Of a stretch of DNA of 64,000 bases, positions 1 through 8,827 are shown piece by piece (within the stretch, counting starts at the first letter, position 1; every line of letters starts with the position of its first letter). The position numbers and the translations under genes are program-made. This DNA is from Rhizobium mesoamericanum STM3625. GTDB taxonomy: Bacteria; Pseudomonadota; Alphaproteobacteria; Rhizobiales; Rhizobiaceae. The DNA lies in contig NZ_HF536772.1 in assembly GCF_000312665.1 (NCBI RefSeq), positions 1,982,647 through 2,046,646 of the forward strand, given 5' to 3'. Under the pieces are notes generated by a model, which did not search any database, was not told where the DNA came from, and worked only from the letters and a program-made list of their open reading frames with translations.

Positions 1-93
1 GGGGCCGCGTCGCTTAGCGACCGCCGGCTGCGCGTCGGCGCCCCGAGCCGCAGAGCAAAGACGGCGCGTGCCGTAATGGAGCCAGCCGAATGA
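1..93 (+). CDS. ccmF: Cytochrome c-type biogenesis protein CcmF (CycK), 3' end only
   Basis: The first 30 codons form an open frame that enters from outside the window and ends in TGA at 91-93. The residues are basic, as expected for the cytoplasmic C-terminal tail of CcmF, the large membrane protein that with CcmH transfers heme to apocytochrome c. Identification rests mainly on context: the stop overlaps the ATG of ccmH as ATGA, the usual arrangement in the rhizobial cycHJKL (ccmIEFH) operon. No functional motif lies in this fragment. Confidence 0.75.
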   Translation, partial: GAASLSDRRLRVGAPSRRAKTARAVMEPAE

Positions 94-545
94 TCCGGCG
101 TTTCCTCCTCGTACTGGCAGTCGTTCTTTCCTCGGTACCTGCCTTTGCCGTCAATCCGGACGAAGTTCTTGCCGATCCGAAGCTCGAGATGCGGGCCCGG
201 GCGATCTCGGCGGAACTGCGCTGCATGGTTTGCCAGAATCAGTCCATCGACGATTCCAATGCCGAGCTCGCAAAGGACCTGCGGCTGCTGGTGCGCAAGC
301 GGCTGACCGATGGCGATACGGACGAGCAGGTCATGAACTACATCGTCTCGCGATACGGCGAGTTCGTGCTTTTGAAGCCGCGCCTTGAACCGAAGACGAT
401 CCTGCTATGGGGCGCGCCGCTTCTGCTGGTTGTTGCAGGCGGCCTCTCGCTGATCGTCTTCGCGCGCAGAAGGGCCGGCCGACCGACAGGCTCCAAGCTG
501 ACAGCCGAAGAACAGGCACGATTGCGCAAACTGCTCGACGAATGA
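90..545 (+). CDS. ccmH: Cytochrome c-type biogenesis protein CcmH (CycL), thiol oxidoreductase of heme ligation
   Basis: A 151-residue membrane-anchored periplasmic thiol-disulfide protein that handles the CXXCH cysteines of apocytochrome c before heme attachment. Residues 1-20 are a clear signal peptide ending in AFA. The family motif RCxxCQ is present, with the active cysteines at C45 and C48. A single hydrophobic segment near 103-125 anchors the C-terminus, followed by a short basic tail. The start overlaps the ccmF stop by ATGA, so the two are translationally coupled. Length and domain order are normal for the short, alphaproteobacterial type of CcmH without the CcmI fusion. Confidence 0.95.
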   Translation: MIRRFLLVLAVVLSSVPAFAVNPDEVLADPKLEMRARAISAELRCMVCQNQSIDDSNAELAKDLRLLVRKRLTDGDTDEQVMNYIVSRYGEFVLLKPRLEPKTILLWGAPLLLVVAGGLSLIVFARRRAGRPTGSKLTAEEQARLRKLLDE

Positions 546-547
546 TC

Positions 548-1726
548 TTACGGCCGCCCATGGAGGCGGCTTCGCATCAGCGACCCGACAAGCACGGCGG
601 TGAGTGCCAGAACCACGCAACCAGCGGCGATTGGTCCAGCAGAGGGCGAATATATGTCCATCGCCGCGCCGACCGAGGATGAGCCCACGGCACTGCCGAC
701 CGCGTAGGCAAGAGCGAAGGCCGCACTTCCCGCAACAAGCGTATCGCCGGCATAGCGCTCGCCAAGGATTGTCAAGGCACATGTGTAAAGTGAAAAGCTT
801 GCCGCGCCCATGATGCCGAACATCACCAGGATCGCTGCCTGCGACTGAAGAAACGGGATCGCGATGAAGCTCAGCCCGGCAAGCAGGCCGGAGCAGATAG
901 CGACGCCGAAGCGCGATGTCTTGTCGAGGAGCCAACCGACCATCGGCTGGGCAAGTGCCGTCGGTAATGCAAGCACCGTAACGCTGATCGCCGCGAACGC
1001 CTCGGAATAGCCGAGCCGGACGAAATAGACCGGCATGGCCGAGATGGCGGCAATATCGGCGAATGCGAACGCGACTACCATGCAGATGAGAAGCGGCGCG
1101 CTTCTGACAAATTTGAAGAGTGCCCCCGATGCGGCCTGTTCGGGTAGCGTTCGGGCTCTCCGGGTCAGGATGATCGTCAGGAAGGCGACGCAGGCGACAT
1201 AGACAGCAAGGAGAGCGAAGGCGAAGCCTTGCGCGGTCCCGAAAATTGGGATCACGAGCGGACCGGCAGCAAAGCCACCGCACATCCCGGCGCCATAGAG
1301 GCCGGAGACGCGCCCGCGCAGGCGGTCCGGACAGGCCGTGTTGAGCCAGGCCTCGCTCAGCATGAAAATGAGGCTGACGAAGAAGCCGAGAAAAAATCGC
1401 GCGAAGCACCACACCCAGAAAACATCGAATGTCGCAAAGGTGGAGAGGCTGACCGCACAACCCACCAACCCCGCAACGATCAGGCGATCGCCGCGCATCT
1501 TGCGCGACAGCCATGTGACCGCAAATGTTGCCACGGCCAGACCCGCCGCAAAGCAGCCTGCGTTGAAGCCGATAAGGCTCGGCGTAACATTGCGTTGCTC
1601 GAGGACGAGAGAAATCAGCGGGTAGGTCAGCCCTTGCGCAACCGCAAAGGCGGTGACACCGAAAATGACCGCGGCGAGCGCGGCAGTGTCGGGCGCAAAA
1701 TCCTCTCCCGTGACCACATGGGCCAT
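548..1726 (-). CDS. MFS transporter, probable drug or metabolite exporter
   Basis: A 392-residue major facilitator protein with about 12 hydrophobic segments and no large soluble domain. The loop between helices 2 and 3 carries a basic stretch (WLSRKMRGDRL), and the charged linker midway (LTRRARTLPEQ) separates the two six-helix halves. The start ATG at 1726 is preceded by AGGAGG at eight-base spacing. It is convergent with ccmH, only two bases apart, and reads away from degP. The substrate cannot be told from sequence; the overall look is of the YfcJ/YhhS-like branch of single-component exporters. Confidence 0.85.
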   Translation of the reverse strand: MAHVVTGEDFAPDTAALAAVIFGVTAFAVAQGLTYPLISLVLEQRNVTPSLIGFNAGCFAAGLAVATFAVTWLSRKMRGDRLIVAGLVGCAVSLSTFATFDVFWVWCFARFFLGFFVSLIFMLSEAWLNTACPDRLRGRVSGLYGAGMCGGFAAGPLVIPIFGTAQGFAFALLAVYVACVAFLTIILTRRARTLPEQAASGALFKFVRSAPLLICMVVAFAFADIAAISAMPVYFVRLGYSEAFAAISVTVLALPTALAQPMVGWLLDKTSRFGVAICSGLLAGLSFIAIPFLQSQAAILVMFGIMGAASFSLYTCALTILGERYAGDTLVAGSAAFALAYAVGSAVGSSSVGAAMDIYSPSAGPIAAGCVVLALTAVLVGSLMRSRLHGRP

Positions 1727-1945
1727 CGTCTCGTCCTCCTACGGTTGTAGGAGGAGGCTTATCGACTCCGACCGCTTTAGTCGAGGGCGAGATTGTATCC
1801 AGATCGGACCGCGGACATATGGCACATTACGAATTTTTCATCGCTCAGACAGTTCGCAGTAAGGTGTGCGGTCCTATATCTTGCTCCATCAACCGATCCG
1901 GTCATCCTGATCATGTCGATATAGAAGTCAAAGAAGGTGCCACTC

Positions 1946-3508
1946 ATGTTCAAGAATATCAAAGCTCCGTCGCTCAATACCGCGCTGAAGGCTTCGACCG
2001 TCGCCGGCCTTACCGCTGCGGTGCTTGCGACCGGTATTCCCCTCGAAATCACGCGTTCCTACGCCGAAGCGGTGAAGGTTCAGGCGCCGTCCGTTCCAAG
2101 CTTTGCGAATGTCGTTGATGCTGTTTCGCCGGCAGTTGTTTCGGTACGCGTCGAAAACCGCGTTAACCCTGTGGCCGACGATGATGGCAATGGCTTCACG
2201 TTCGACTTCAACGGCCGCGGCTTCGACGATCTTCCGGATGCCTTGAAGCCGTTCTTCCGCCAGTTCGGTGAGCAGGGTCCGCAGGGCCACCGCGGTCCGC
2301 AGGGTCATCATGGCCCGCAGGATGGCAAGGGTCGTCTGCGTCCCGTTGCCCAGGGCTCCGGCTTCTTCATTTCTGAGGACGGTTACATCGTTACCAACAA
2401 CCACGTGGTATCCGACGGTGCGGCTTTCGTCGCCGTGCTAAACGATGGCACCGAACTCGATGCCAAGCTGATCGGCAAGGACCCGCGTACCGATCTCGCC
2501 GTTCTCAAGGTCGACGGCAAGGGTCGCAAGTTCACCTATGTCAAATGGGCCGACGATAACAATGTTCGTGTCGGCGACTGGGTTGTTGCGGTCGGTAACC
2601 CCTTCGGTCTCGGTGGTACGGTCACGGCCGGCATCGTTTCGGCTCGCGGCCGTGATATCGGCTCCGGCCCGTATGATGATTACCTACAGGTCGACGCTGC
2701 GGTGAACCGCGGCAACTCGGGTGGTCCGACTTTCAATCTCAATGGCGAAGTCGTTGGCATCAACACCGCGATCTTCTCTCCGTCCGGTGGCAGTGTGGGT
2801 ATTGCGTTTGCCATCCCGGCCTCTACCGCCAAGGATGTCGTTGCAGACCTGATGAAAGACGGTCAGGTGTCCCGCGGCTACCTGGGGGTCCAGATCCAGC
2901 CGGTTACCAAGGACATTGCTGACTCGCTTGGCCTTTCCGAGGCAAGCGGCGCGTTGGTCGTCTCCGCCCAGCCGGGAACGCCTGGCGAGAAGGCCGGCAT
3001 GAAGGCAGGTGATGTCGTGACCGCGGTCAACGGCGAAACCGTCAAGGATGCCCGCGACCTCAGCCGCCGTATCGGTGCGATGACGCCGGGCAAGAAGGTC
3101 GAACTATCCGTCTGGCGCTCTGGCAAGGCTCAGTCTCTGACGGTCGAACTTGGAACGCTACCTGCTGAACAGAAGGATGCTTCTGCTGAGGACGGCGATC
3201 AGGCACCGGAAAGCCAGGCTCCTGCTTCGGAAAAGGCGCTGGCCGATCTCGGCCTCACGGTCGGTCCGGCTGAGGATGGCAAGGGCTTGCAGATCACCGG
3301 TGTCGACCCGAACTCCGACGCGGCCGACAAGGGCATCAAGGAAGGCGAGAAGATCACCTCGGTCAACAACCAGGAAGTCTCCAATGCCGACGATGTCGTC
3401 AAGGTCCTGAACCAGGCGAAGAAGGATGGGCGCACCCGCGCGCTGTTCCAGATCCAGTCGAAGGACGGCAGCCGCTTCGTCGCCCTTCCGATCAACGGCC
3501 AGGGCTAA
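1946..3508 (+). CDS. degP: Periplasmic serine endoprotease DegP/HtrA (Do family)
   Basis: A protease and chaperone of the cell envelope that degrades misfolded periplasmic proteins. The 520-residue product has an N-terminal export segment (hydrophobic 16-32), a trypsin-like domain with catalytic triad H153 (TNNHVV), D183 (RTDLAVLK) and S258 (GNSGGP), and two PDZ domains at about 300-390 and 425-515. I chose ATG 1946 over the upstream in-frame GTG 1937 because the GAAGG ribosome-binding site at 1932-1937 fits only the former. An unusual Gly/Pro/Gln/His-rich stretch (residues 111-125) lies in the loop before the protease core. Position after the ccm genes and before a two-component pair is the usual rhizobial order. 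Confidence 0.95.
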   Translation: MFKNIKAPSLNTALKASTVAGLTAAVLATGIPLEITRSYAEAVKVQAPSVPSFANVVDAVSPAVVSVRVENRVNPVADDDGNGFTFDFNGRGFDDLPDALKPFFRQFGEQGPQGHRGPQGHHGPQDGKGRLRPVAQGSGFFISEDGYIVTNNHVVSDGAAFVAVLNDGTELDAKLIGKDPRTDLAVLKVDGKGRKFTYVKWADDNNVRVGDWVVAVGNPFGLGGTVTAGIVSARGRDIGSGPYDDYLQVDAAVNRGNSGGPTFNLNGEVVGINTAIFSPSGGSVGIAFAIPASTAKDVVADLMKDGQVSRGYLGVQIQPVTKDIADSLGLSEASGALVVSAQPGTPGEKAGMKAGDVVTAVNGETVKDARDLSRRIGAMTPGKKVELSVWRSGKAQSLTVELGTLPAEQKDASAEDGDQAPESQAPASEKALADLGLTVGPAEDGKGLQITGVDPNSDAADKGIKEGEKITSVNNQEVSNADDVVKVLNQAKKDGRTRALFQIQSKDGSRFVALPINGQG

Positions 3509-3530
3509 TCATCCCGACCCTGACAGGATG

Positions 3531-3561
3531 GGAGTCGCGCCCTACGGGCGCGGCTCCTTTT
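3531..3561 (+). terminator. Rho-independent terminator of degP
   Basis: A 12-bp stem with one G-T pair (GGAGTCGCGCCC against GGGCGCGGCTCC) closes a three-base TAC loop and is followed by TTTT. It lies 23 bases after the degP stop, so the response regulator downstream should have its own promoter or depend on read-through. Confidence 0.85.
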
Positions 3562-3586
3562 CGCCAATATCCATAGGGTGAATGCA

Positions 3587-4333
3587 ATGACCTCTGTGCA
3601 GCAGGAAGAAGGTTTAAGCCTTGCCGAAACGCACCCGGCAAGTAATGTCGGCCGCATGAAGATTCTCATCATCGAAGACGATCTGGAAGCAGCGGTCTAC
3701 CTCACCAAGGCCTTTCGTGAGGCGGGCATAGTCGCCGATCATGCGAGCGATGGCGAAAGCGGGCTCTTTATGGGCTCGGAAAACACCTACGACGTGATCG
3801 TGATCGATCGCATGCTGCCGCGCCGCGATGGTCTGTCTGTTATCAGCGAACTGCGCCGCAAGGGAGTTCACACGCCCGTTCTCATTCTCTCCGCCCTCGG
3901 TCAGGTGGATGATCGCGTAACCGGCCTCAGGGCAGGCGGCGACGACTACCTCCCGAAGCCTTACGCGTTCAGTGAGCTTCTTGCCCGCGTCGAGGTGCTG
4001 GGTCGCCGCAAGGGCACACCGGACCAGGATGTCGTTTATCGCGTCGGCGACCTTGAACTCGACAGGCTTGCGCATGAGGTTCGCCGCGGAGGCAAGGAAA
4101 TACCGCTGCAACCTCGCGAATTCCGCCTCCTCGAATATTTGATGAAGAACGCCGGTCAGGTCGTGACCCGCACGATGCTTCTCGAGAACGTCTGGGATTA
4201 CCACTTCGATCCGCAGACCAACGTCATCGACGTTCACGTGTCTCGTCTGCGATCGAAGATCGAGAAGGACTTCAATCAGCCGCTTCTCAAGACCATTCGC
4301 GGTGCGGGCTACATGATCAAGGACGAGGGATGA
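3587..4333 (+). CDS. OmpR/PhoB-family response regulator
   Basis: Two-domain transcription factor. The receiver has acidic pair D31/D32, phospho-acceptor D74 (VIDRMLP), S102 and K124 (LPKPY); a winged helix follows at about residues 152-248 and ends in the typical TIRGAGYMI. ATG 3587 has a weak AGGGTGA upstream; ATG 3656, beginning MKILIIEDD, would give a conventional length (225 residues) but has no ribosome-binding site, so the first 23 residues are uncertain. The stop overlaps the next gene's start (ATGA), pairing it with the kinase below. Position after degP suggests an envelope-stress role, but the target genes cannot be read from the sequence. Confidence 0.9.
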   Translation: MTSVQQEEGLSLAETHPASNVGRMKILIIEDDLEAAVYLTKAFREAGIVADHASDGESGLFMGSENTYDVIVIDRMLPRRDGLSVISELRRKGVHTPVLILSALGQVDDRVTGLRAGGDDYLPKPYAFSELLARVEVLGRRKGTPDQDVVYRVGDLELDRLAHEVRRGGKEIPLQPREFRLLEYLMKNAGQVVTRTMLLENVWDYHFDPQTNVIDVHVSRLRSKIEKDFNQPLLKTIRGAGYMIKDEG

Positions 4334-5733
4334 ACCGCTTCTGGTTTCTCTTCAAGTCCACAGCAGTCCGCCTTTCGGCACTTTATATCCTGCTCTTCGC
4401 GATCTGCGCCGCGACTTTGGTCTTCTATGTGACGGCGATGTCCGAGCGGCTCCTGACCAACCAGATCCGCGAGGCTGTGCAGCAGGAGGTGGATCAGGTC
4501 CAGCGCGCCTATGATACCGGCGGCATGAATCTCCTCCTGCGGACAATGGAACGCCGCGCGCGCCAGCCGGGCGCCAATCTCTACATTATTGCAGGTCCTT
4601 CAGGCGATATCCTCGCCGGCAACGTTGCGTCCGTGCAGCCTGGTGTCCTCGATGAGGAGGGGTGGACCTCCTTGCCGTTCATGTATCAGCGCTATGCCGA
4701 AAGCGGCCTCAGCCGCAGGCATATGGCGGTGGCCAACATCTTCGTGTTGGACAACGGATTGCGCCTCCTGATCGGCCGCGACCTTGGGGAACCAGAGGCC
4801 TTCCGCGGGCTGGTCCGGCAGGCGCTGATGATCGCCCTGGCGATCATGGGCCTCGGCGCCATCGTCATATGGTTCGGTATCGGCCGCAACGCCCTGAAGC
4901 GCATTGACCGGATGTCCGATGCCAGCAAGAAGATCATGGCCGGTGATCTCTCGCAGCGCCTTCCGGTCGGGGGCTCGGGCGACGAGTTCGATCGCCTTTC
5001 TGTGTCGCTCAATGCGATGCTTGGTCGGATAGAGAAGCTGAACGAGGGCCTACGGCAGGTTTCCGACAACATTGCGCATGACCTGAAGACGCCTCTGACC
5101 CGGTTGCGCAACAAGGCCGCCGATGCACTGGACACAACCGACAGTGAAGTGCGACGCACTGCGCTCGAGGGGATCATCTCCGAGTCCGATCAGCTGATCC
5201 GCACGTTCAACGCACTGCTGATGATCTCGCGTGTCGAGGCGGGATCGGTCGCTGCGGAAATGTCACCGGTCGACCTCTCTGCCATCGTGGCTGACAGCGC
5301 GGAACTCTATGAGCCCGTCGCTGACGAAGCTGGGCTGGCCCTTACGTCGTCGATCGAGCCTGATGTTGAAGTGCAGGGCAACCGCGAACTGATCGGCCAG
5401 GCGATTTTCAATCTCATCGATAATGCAATCAAGTATTCCTCGGATGTGGATGCCCACGGCGATATAACGCTCACACTGGTTCGCCGTCCTGACGGTATTT
5501 GCCTTTCGGTTGCCGATCGCGGACCGGGTATCCCAGCCGAGAAGCGGGACGATGTACTCAAACGTTTCGTGCGGCTTGATGAAAGCCGGTCAAAACCCGG
5601 CACTGGCCTTGGTCTCTCGCTGGTTGAAGCGGTGATGGAACTGCACGGTGGGAAGCTGGAGCTGTCCGATACCGATCCGCAAAATCAGGAGAAGCGAGGC
5701 CTTAAGGTCAGCATGGTATTTCCAGTGAAATAG
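4330..5733 (+). CDS. Membrane sensor histidine kinase, partner of the upstream regulator
   Basis: A 467-residue class I kinase. Transmembrane segment at about 15-36, periplasmic sensor of some 120 residues, second segment at about 163-184, HAMP linker to about 240, HisKA with phospho-accepting H250 (NIAHDLKTPLTRL), and HATPase_c with N box (NLIDNAIKYS) and the G boxes DRGPGIP and GTGLGLSL. The start ATG overlaps the regulator's stop by four bases. Signal unknown. A 136-base gap without a clear terminator separates it from glnE. Confidence 0.92.
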   Translation: MNRFWFLFKSTAVRLSALYILLFAICAATLVFYVTAMSERLLTNQIREAVQQEVDQVQRAYDTGGMNLLLRTMERRARQPGANLYIIAGPSGDILAGNVASVQPGVLDEEGWTSLPFMYQRYAESGLSRRHMAVANIFVLDNGLRLLIGRDLGEPEAFRGLVRQALMIALAIMGLGAIVIWFGIGRNALKRIDRMSDASKKIMAGDLSQRLPVGGSGDEFDRLSVSLNAMLGRIEKLNEGLRQVSDNIAHDLKTPLTRLRNKAADALDTTDSEVRRTALEGIISESDQLIRTFNALLMISRVEAGSVAAEMSPVDLSAIVADSAELYEPVADEAGLALTSSIEPDVEVQGNRELIGQAIFNLIDNAIKYSSDVDAHGDITLTLVRRPDGICLSVADRGPGIPAEKRDDVLKRFVRLDESRSKPGTGLGLSLVEAVMELHGGKLELSDTDPQNQEKRGLKVSMVFPVK

Positions 5734-5869
5734 CACCTTGCGAGCACCATGGCGCGGATCGAATTCGATGTTGGCCACAGCCGCCATAGACCCTACCTTA
5801 GATCGCAGTTGCCGGAAGCTGCTATGATTCTCCCCGGCGGTTCTTGGTTCTCTTCGCCAGGGAGGGTGC

Positions 5870-8827
5870 ATGCTGACGAGTTCGAGGCATAGCCTTGTTG
5901 ATGTAGCCGAAGGGTTGCTGAAGCCGCTGAACAGGAGCGAGCTGAAGCTTGCCCTGACGGACCTCCAGAAGATCGGCAAAAGCGAGCCGGCTGTGGCGGA
6001 GATGCTCAAGGCGGAAGGCGCACTTTGCGACTTCGTCACCGCCGCGCTGACCCTGTCTCCCTATCTGCGTGACATTGCGAACATCGATACGGCAATCCTC
6101 GCAACCGCAATTTCGGAGCCGCTGGAGCCGCGCATAGAGGCCCTAATCGCGGAGGCGCGCGCATGCTGGAAACCGGCAGCAGGGGGTGAGGCGCCGAGTG
6201 AAGCCGAAGTCATGAGCCATCTGCGCATCATCAAGCGCAGGGTTGCCTTTCTTGTCGCCCTCGCAGATCTCGCCCGCATATTCGACAGCCGCGTGACGAC
6301 CGCCTGGCTGAGCCTGCTGGCGGAAGCGTCTGTTGGGGCGGCGATCGATCATCTCCTGCTGGCGGCTCACGATGGGCGCAAGGTTGCGCTGAAGAACGCA
6401 GCAGCTCCGAGCGAGGGCTCGGGGCTGATCGTCCTCGGCATGGGCAAGCTTGGTGCCTCCGAGCTCAACTATTCGTCGGATATCGATCTGGTCGTATTCT
6501 TCGACGAACAGGCGGGGATCGTCGCGGATCCCGACGACGCGATCGAGATCTTCCCGCGGTTGATGCGGCGACTCGTACGGATCATGCAGGAACGGACGGC
6601 GGATGGATACGTCTTCCGCACCGACTTGCGGCTGCGGCCCGACCCGGGATCAACACCGCTTGCGATCCCGGTCGATGCGGCGATGATCTATTATGAGGGC
6701 AGGGGACAAAACTGGGAGCGTGCTGCCTTCATCAAGGCGCGCGCGGTCGCTGGGGATATCCGCGCTGGCGAACAGTTCCTGCGCGGGCTCGTTCCTTTCG
6801 TCTTCCGTAAATATCTCGACTACGCGGCCATCGCCGATATTCATTCCATCAAGCGGCAGATCCATGCTCATAAGGGGCATGGCGCGATCGCCGTTAAAGG
6901 ACATAATGTGAAGCTCGGTCGCGGCGGCATCCGTGAGATCGAGTTCTTCGCACAGACGCAGCAGCTGATCGCCGGCGGCCGGATGCCGGAGCTTCGTTCC
7001 CGCGGCACCGAAGAGACGCTGAGCGCGCTGACAAAAGCGAAGTGGATCGACGAGGAGACCCGCGACGAGCTGACCGAGGCCTATTGGTTTCTTCGTGATG
7101 TCGAGCATCGCATTCAAATGGTGCACGATGAGCAAACGCATCTTCTTCCGGAGTCAGAAACCGACCTGAAGCGCATCGCCTTCATGATGGGCTTCGATGA
7201 TACGCCGAGTTTCGCCGCCCGGTTGGTCGAAGTCTTCAAGACGGTCGAGCGACGCTACGCGCGCCTGTTCGAACAGGAAACCAAGCTCTCGACCGGAACA
7301 GGCAATCTGGTTTTTACCGGTCAGGGGGATGATCCCGATACGCTGAACACGCTGCGTAAGCTCGGCTTCGAGCGGCCCTCCGATATCTCGCGCGTCATCC
7401 GCACATGGCACTACGGCCGCTACAAGGCGACGCAGTCGGTGGAGGCGCGCGAGCGCCTGACGGAATTGACGCCGGAATTGCTGCGCGTGTTTGGTGAGAG
7501 CAAGCGCGCCGACGAGGCGATCCTTCGCTTCGACAGCTTTCTCTCGGGTCTACCCGCAGGCATTCAGCTTTTTTCCCTTCTCGGCAGCAATCCCGCGCTG
7601 CTTTCGCTGATCGTCAACATCATGTCCTCAGCCCCAAGACTGGCGGAGGTGATTGCCGCCAAGCCGCATGTCTTCGATGGCATGCTCGATCCAGGCCTGA
7701 TGGCGGAATTGCCGACACGCTCCTACCTCGCCGAACGGATCCGCGCCTTTCTCGCGCCTGCTCGATACTATGAGGAGGTGCTCGATCGACTACGGATCTT
7801 CGCTGACGAACAACGCTTTCTCATTGGCATCCGGCTGTTGACCGGCGCCATCCGGGGTGCCATGGCGGGCCGCGCCTTCACGCATTTGGCCGATCTTGTC
7901 ATCGAAGCGGCGCTCGATGCCGTCATGAAAGAGATCAGGACCGCACATGGCGATTTTCTAGGTGGCCGCGTCGCTGTCGTGGGCATGGGCAAACTAGGCA
8001 GCTTCGAACTGACGGCCGGTTCCGACATCGATATCATCCTGCTCTACGACTACGACGATGAAGCCGCCGAATCCTCGGGTCCCAAGCCGCTCGACGCGCC
8101 GCGCTATTTCACCCGCGTCACGCAGCGGTTGATCTCGGCGCTCTCGGCGCCAATGGCGGAAGGAGTGCTCTATGAGGTCGACATGCGCCTCAGGCCGTCC
8201 GGGAACAAGGGGCCGGTCGCCACTCGCATCAAGTCGTTCGAAAAATATCAGCGCGAGGAGGCCTGGACCTGGGAGCACATGGCGCTGACGCGTGCCCGCC
8301 TCGTGTGCGGTGACAAAGAACTGATCAAGGAGGCCGAGCGGATCATCGCAGAGGTTCTCCGTTCGAAGACCGGCGCGGAGAAGATCGCCAAGGACGTTTC
8401 CGAAATGCGTGCCTTGATCGAGCAGGAAAAGCCGCCGGCGAGCATCTGGGACCTGAAGCTTATTCCGGGCGGACTGATCGATATCGAATTCATAGCGCAA
8501 TACCTGCGGCTGGTGGCATCCACCAAAGGCATCGCGATCGAGGAGGACGATTTCAATACGGCGGGACAGGTGAAGCTCGTCGGCGCGGAGCTGATGAACC
8601 GTGATGACATGGAACTCTGCCTGGAAGCACTGTCGCTCTATACGGATATTTCACAGCTCATTCGCCTCTGCATCGATGGTTTGTTTGATCCGAAGGAGTC
8701 TCCCGCCGGCCTCATCGACCTTGTCTCTCGTGTAGCCGACTGCCCTGACATCAAGACTGTCGAGGGAGAGATCAAACGGCTTTCGAAAGCCGTTCGGAAG
8801 ATATTCCAGAAAGTAGTGAAATCTTAG
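5870..8827 (+). CDS. glnE: Bifunctional glutamine synthetase adenylyltransferase / adenylyl-removing enzyme
   Basis: GlnE adds AMP to glutamine synthetase when nitrogen is plentiful and removes it under limitation, taking its cue from PII and glutamine. The 985-residue protein shows the expected internal duplication: the N-terminal nucleotidyltransferase core carries GMGKLGASELNYSSDIDLV near residue 190 and the C-terminal one GMGKLGSFELTAGSDIDII near 705, each with the metal-binding DxD, and each followed by a helical GlnD/GlnE-type domain. ATG 5870 follows a strong GGGAGGG. Full length, all motifs intact. Its 3' end overlaps the convergent kinase gene by four bases. Confidence 0.97.
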   Translation: MLTSSRHSLVDVAEGLLKPLNRSELKLALTDLQKIGKSEPAVAEMLKAEGALCDFVTAALTLSPYLRDIANIDTAILATAISEPLEPRIEALIAEARACWKPAAGGEAPSEAEVMSHLRIIKRRVAFLVALADLARIFDSRVTTAWLSLLAEASVGAAIDHLLLAAHDGRKVALKNAAAPSEGSGLIVLGMGKLGASELNYSSDIDLVVFFDEQAGIVADPDDAIEIFPRLMRRLVRIMQERTADGYVFRTDLRLRPDPGSTPLAIPVDAAMIYYEGRGQNWERAAFIKARAVAGDIRAGEQFLRGLVPFVFRKYLDYAAIADIHSIKRQIHAHKGHGAIAVKGHNVKLGRGGIREIEFFAQTQQLIAGGRMPELRSRGTEETLSALTKAKWIDEETRDELTEAYWFLRDVEHRIQMVHDEQTHLLPESETDLKRIAFMMGFDDTPSFAARLVEVFKTVERRYARLFEQETKLSTGTGNLVFTGQGDDPDTLNTLRKLGFERPSDISRVIRTWHYGRYKATQSVEARERLTELTPELLRVFGESKRADEAILRFDSFLSGLPAGIQLFSLLGSNPALLSLIVNIMSSAPRLAEVIAAKPHVFDGMLDPGLMAELPTRSYLAERIRAFLAPARYYEEVLDRLRIFADEQRFLIGIRLLTGAIRGAMAGRAFTHLADLVIEAALDAVMKEIRTAHGDFLGGRVAVVGMGKLGSFELTAGSDIDIILLYDYDDEAAESSGPKPLDAPRYFTRVTQRLISALSAPMAEGVLYEVDMRLRPSGNKGPVATRIKSFEKYQREEAWTWEHMALTRARLVCGDKELIKEAERIIAEVLRSKTGAEKIAKDVSEMRALIEQEKPPASIWDLKLIPGGLIDIEFIAQYLRLVASTKGIAIEEDDFNTAGQVKLVGAELMNRDDMELCLEALSLYTDISQLIRLCIDGLFDPKESPAGLIDLVSRVADCPDIKTVEGEIKRLSKAVRKIFQKVVKS

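Noticed and set aside
405..1514. 369-codon minus-strand frame
   Set aside because: Antisense-frame shadow of the MFS gene at 548-1726, rich in Arg/Cys, with no family resemblance.
1937..1945. GTG start for degP
   Set aside because: The ribosome-binding site overlaps the GTG; ATG 1946 has the right spacing.
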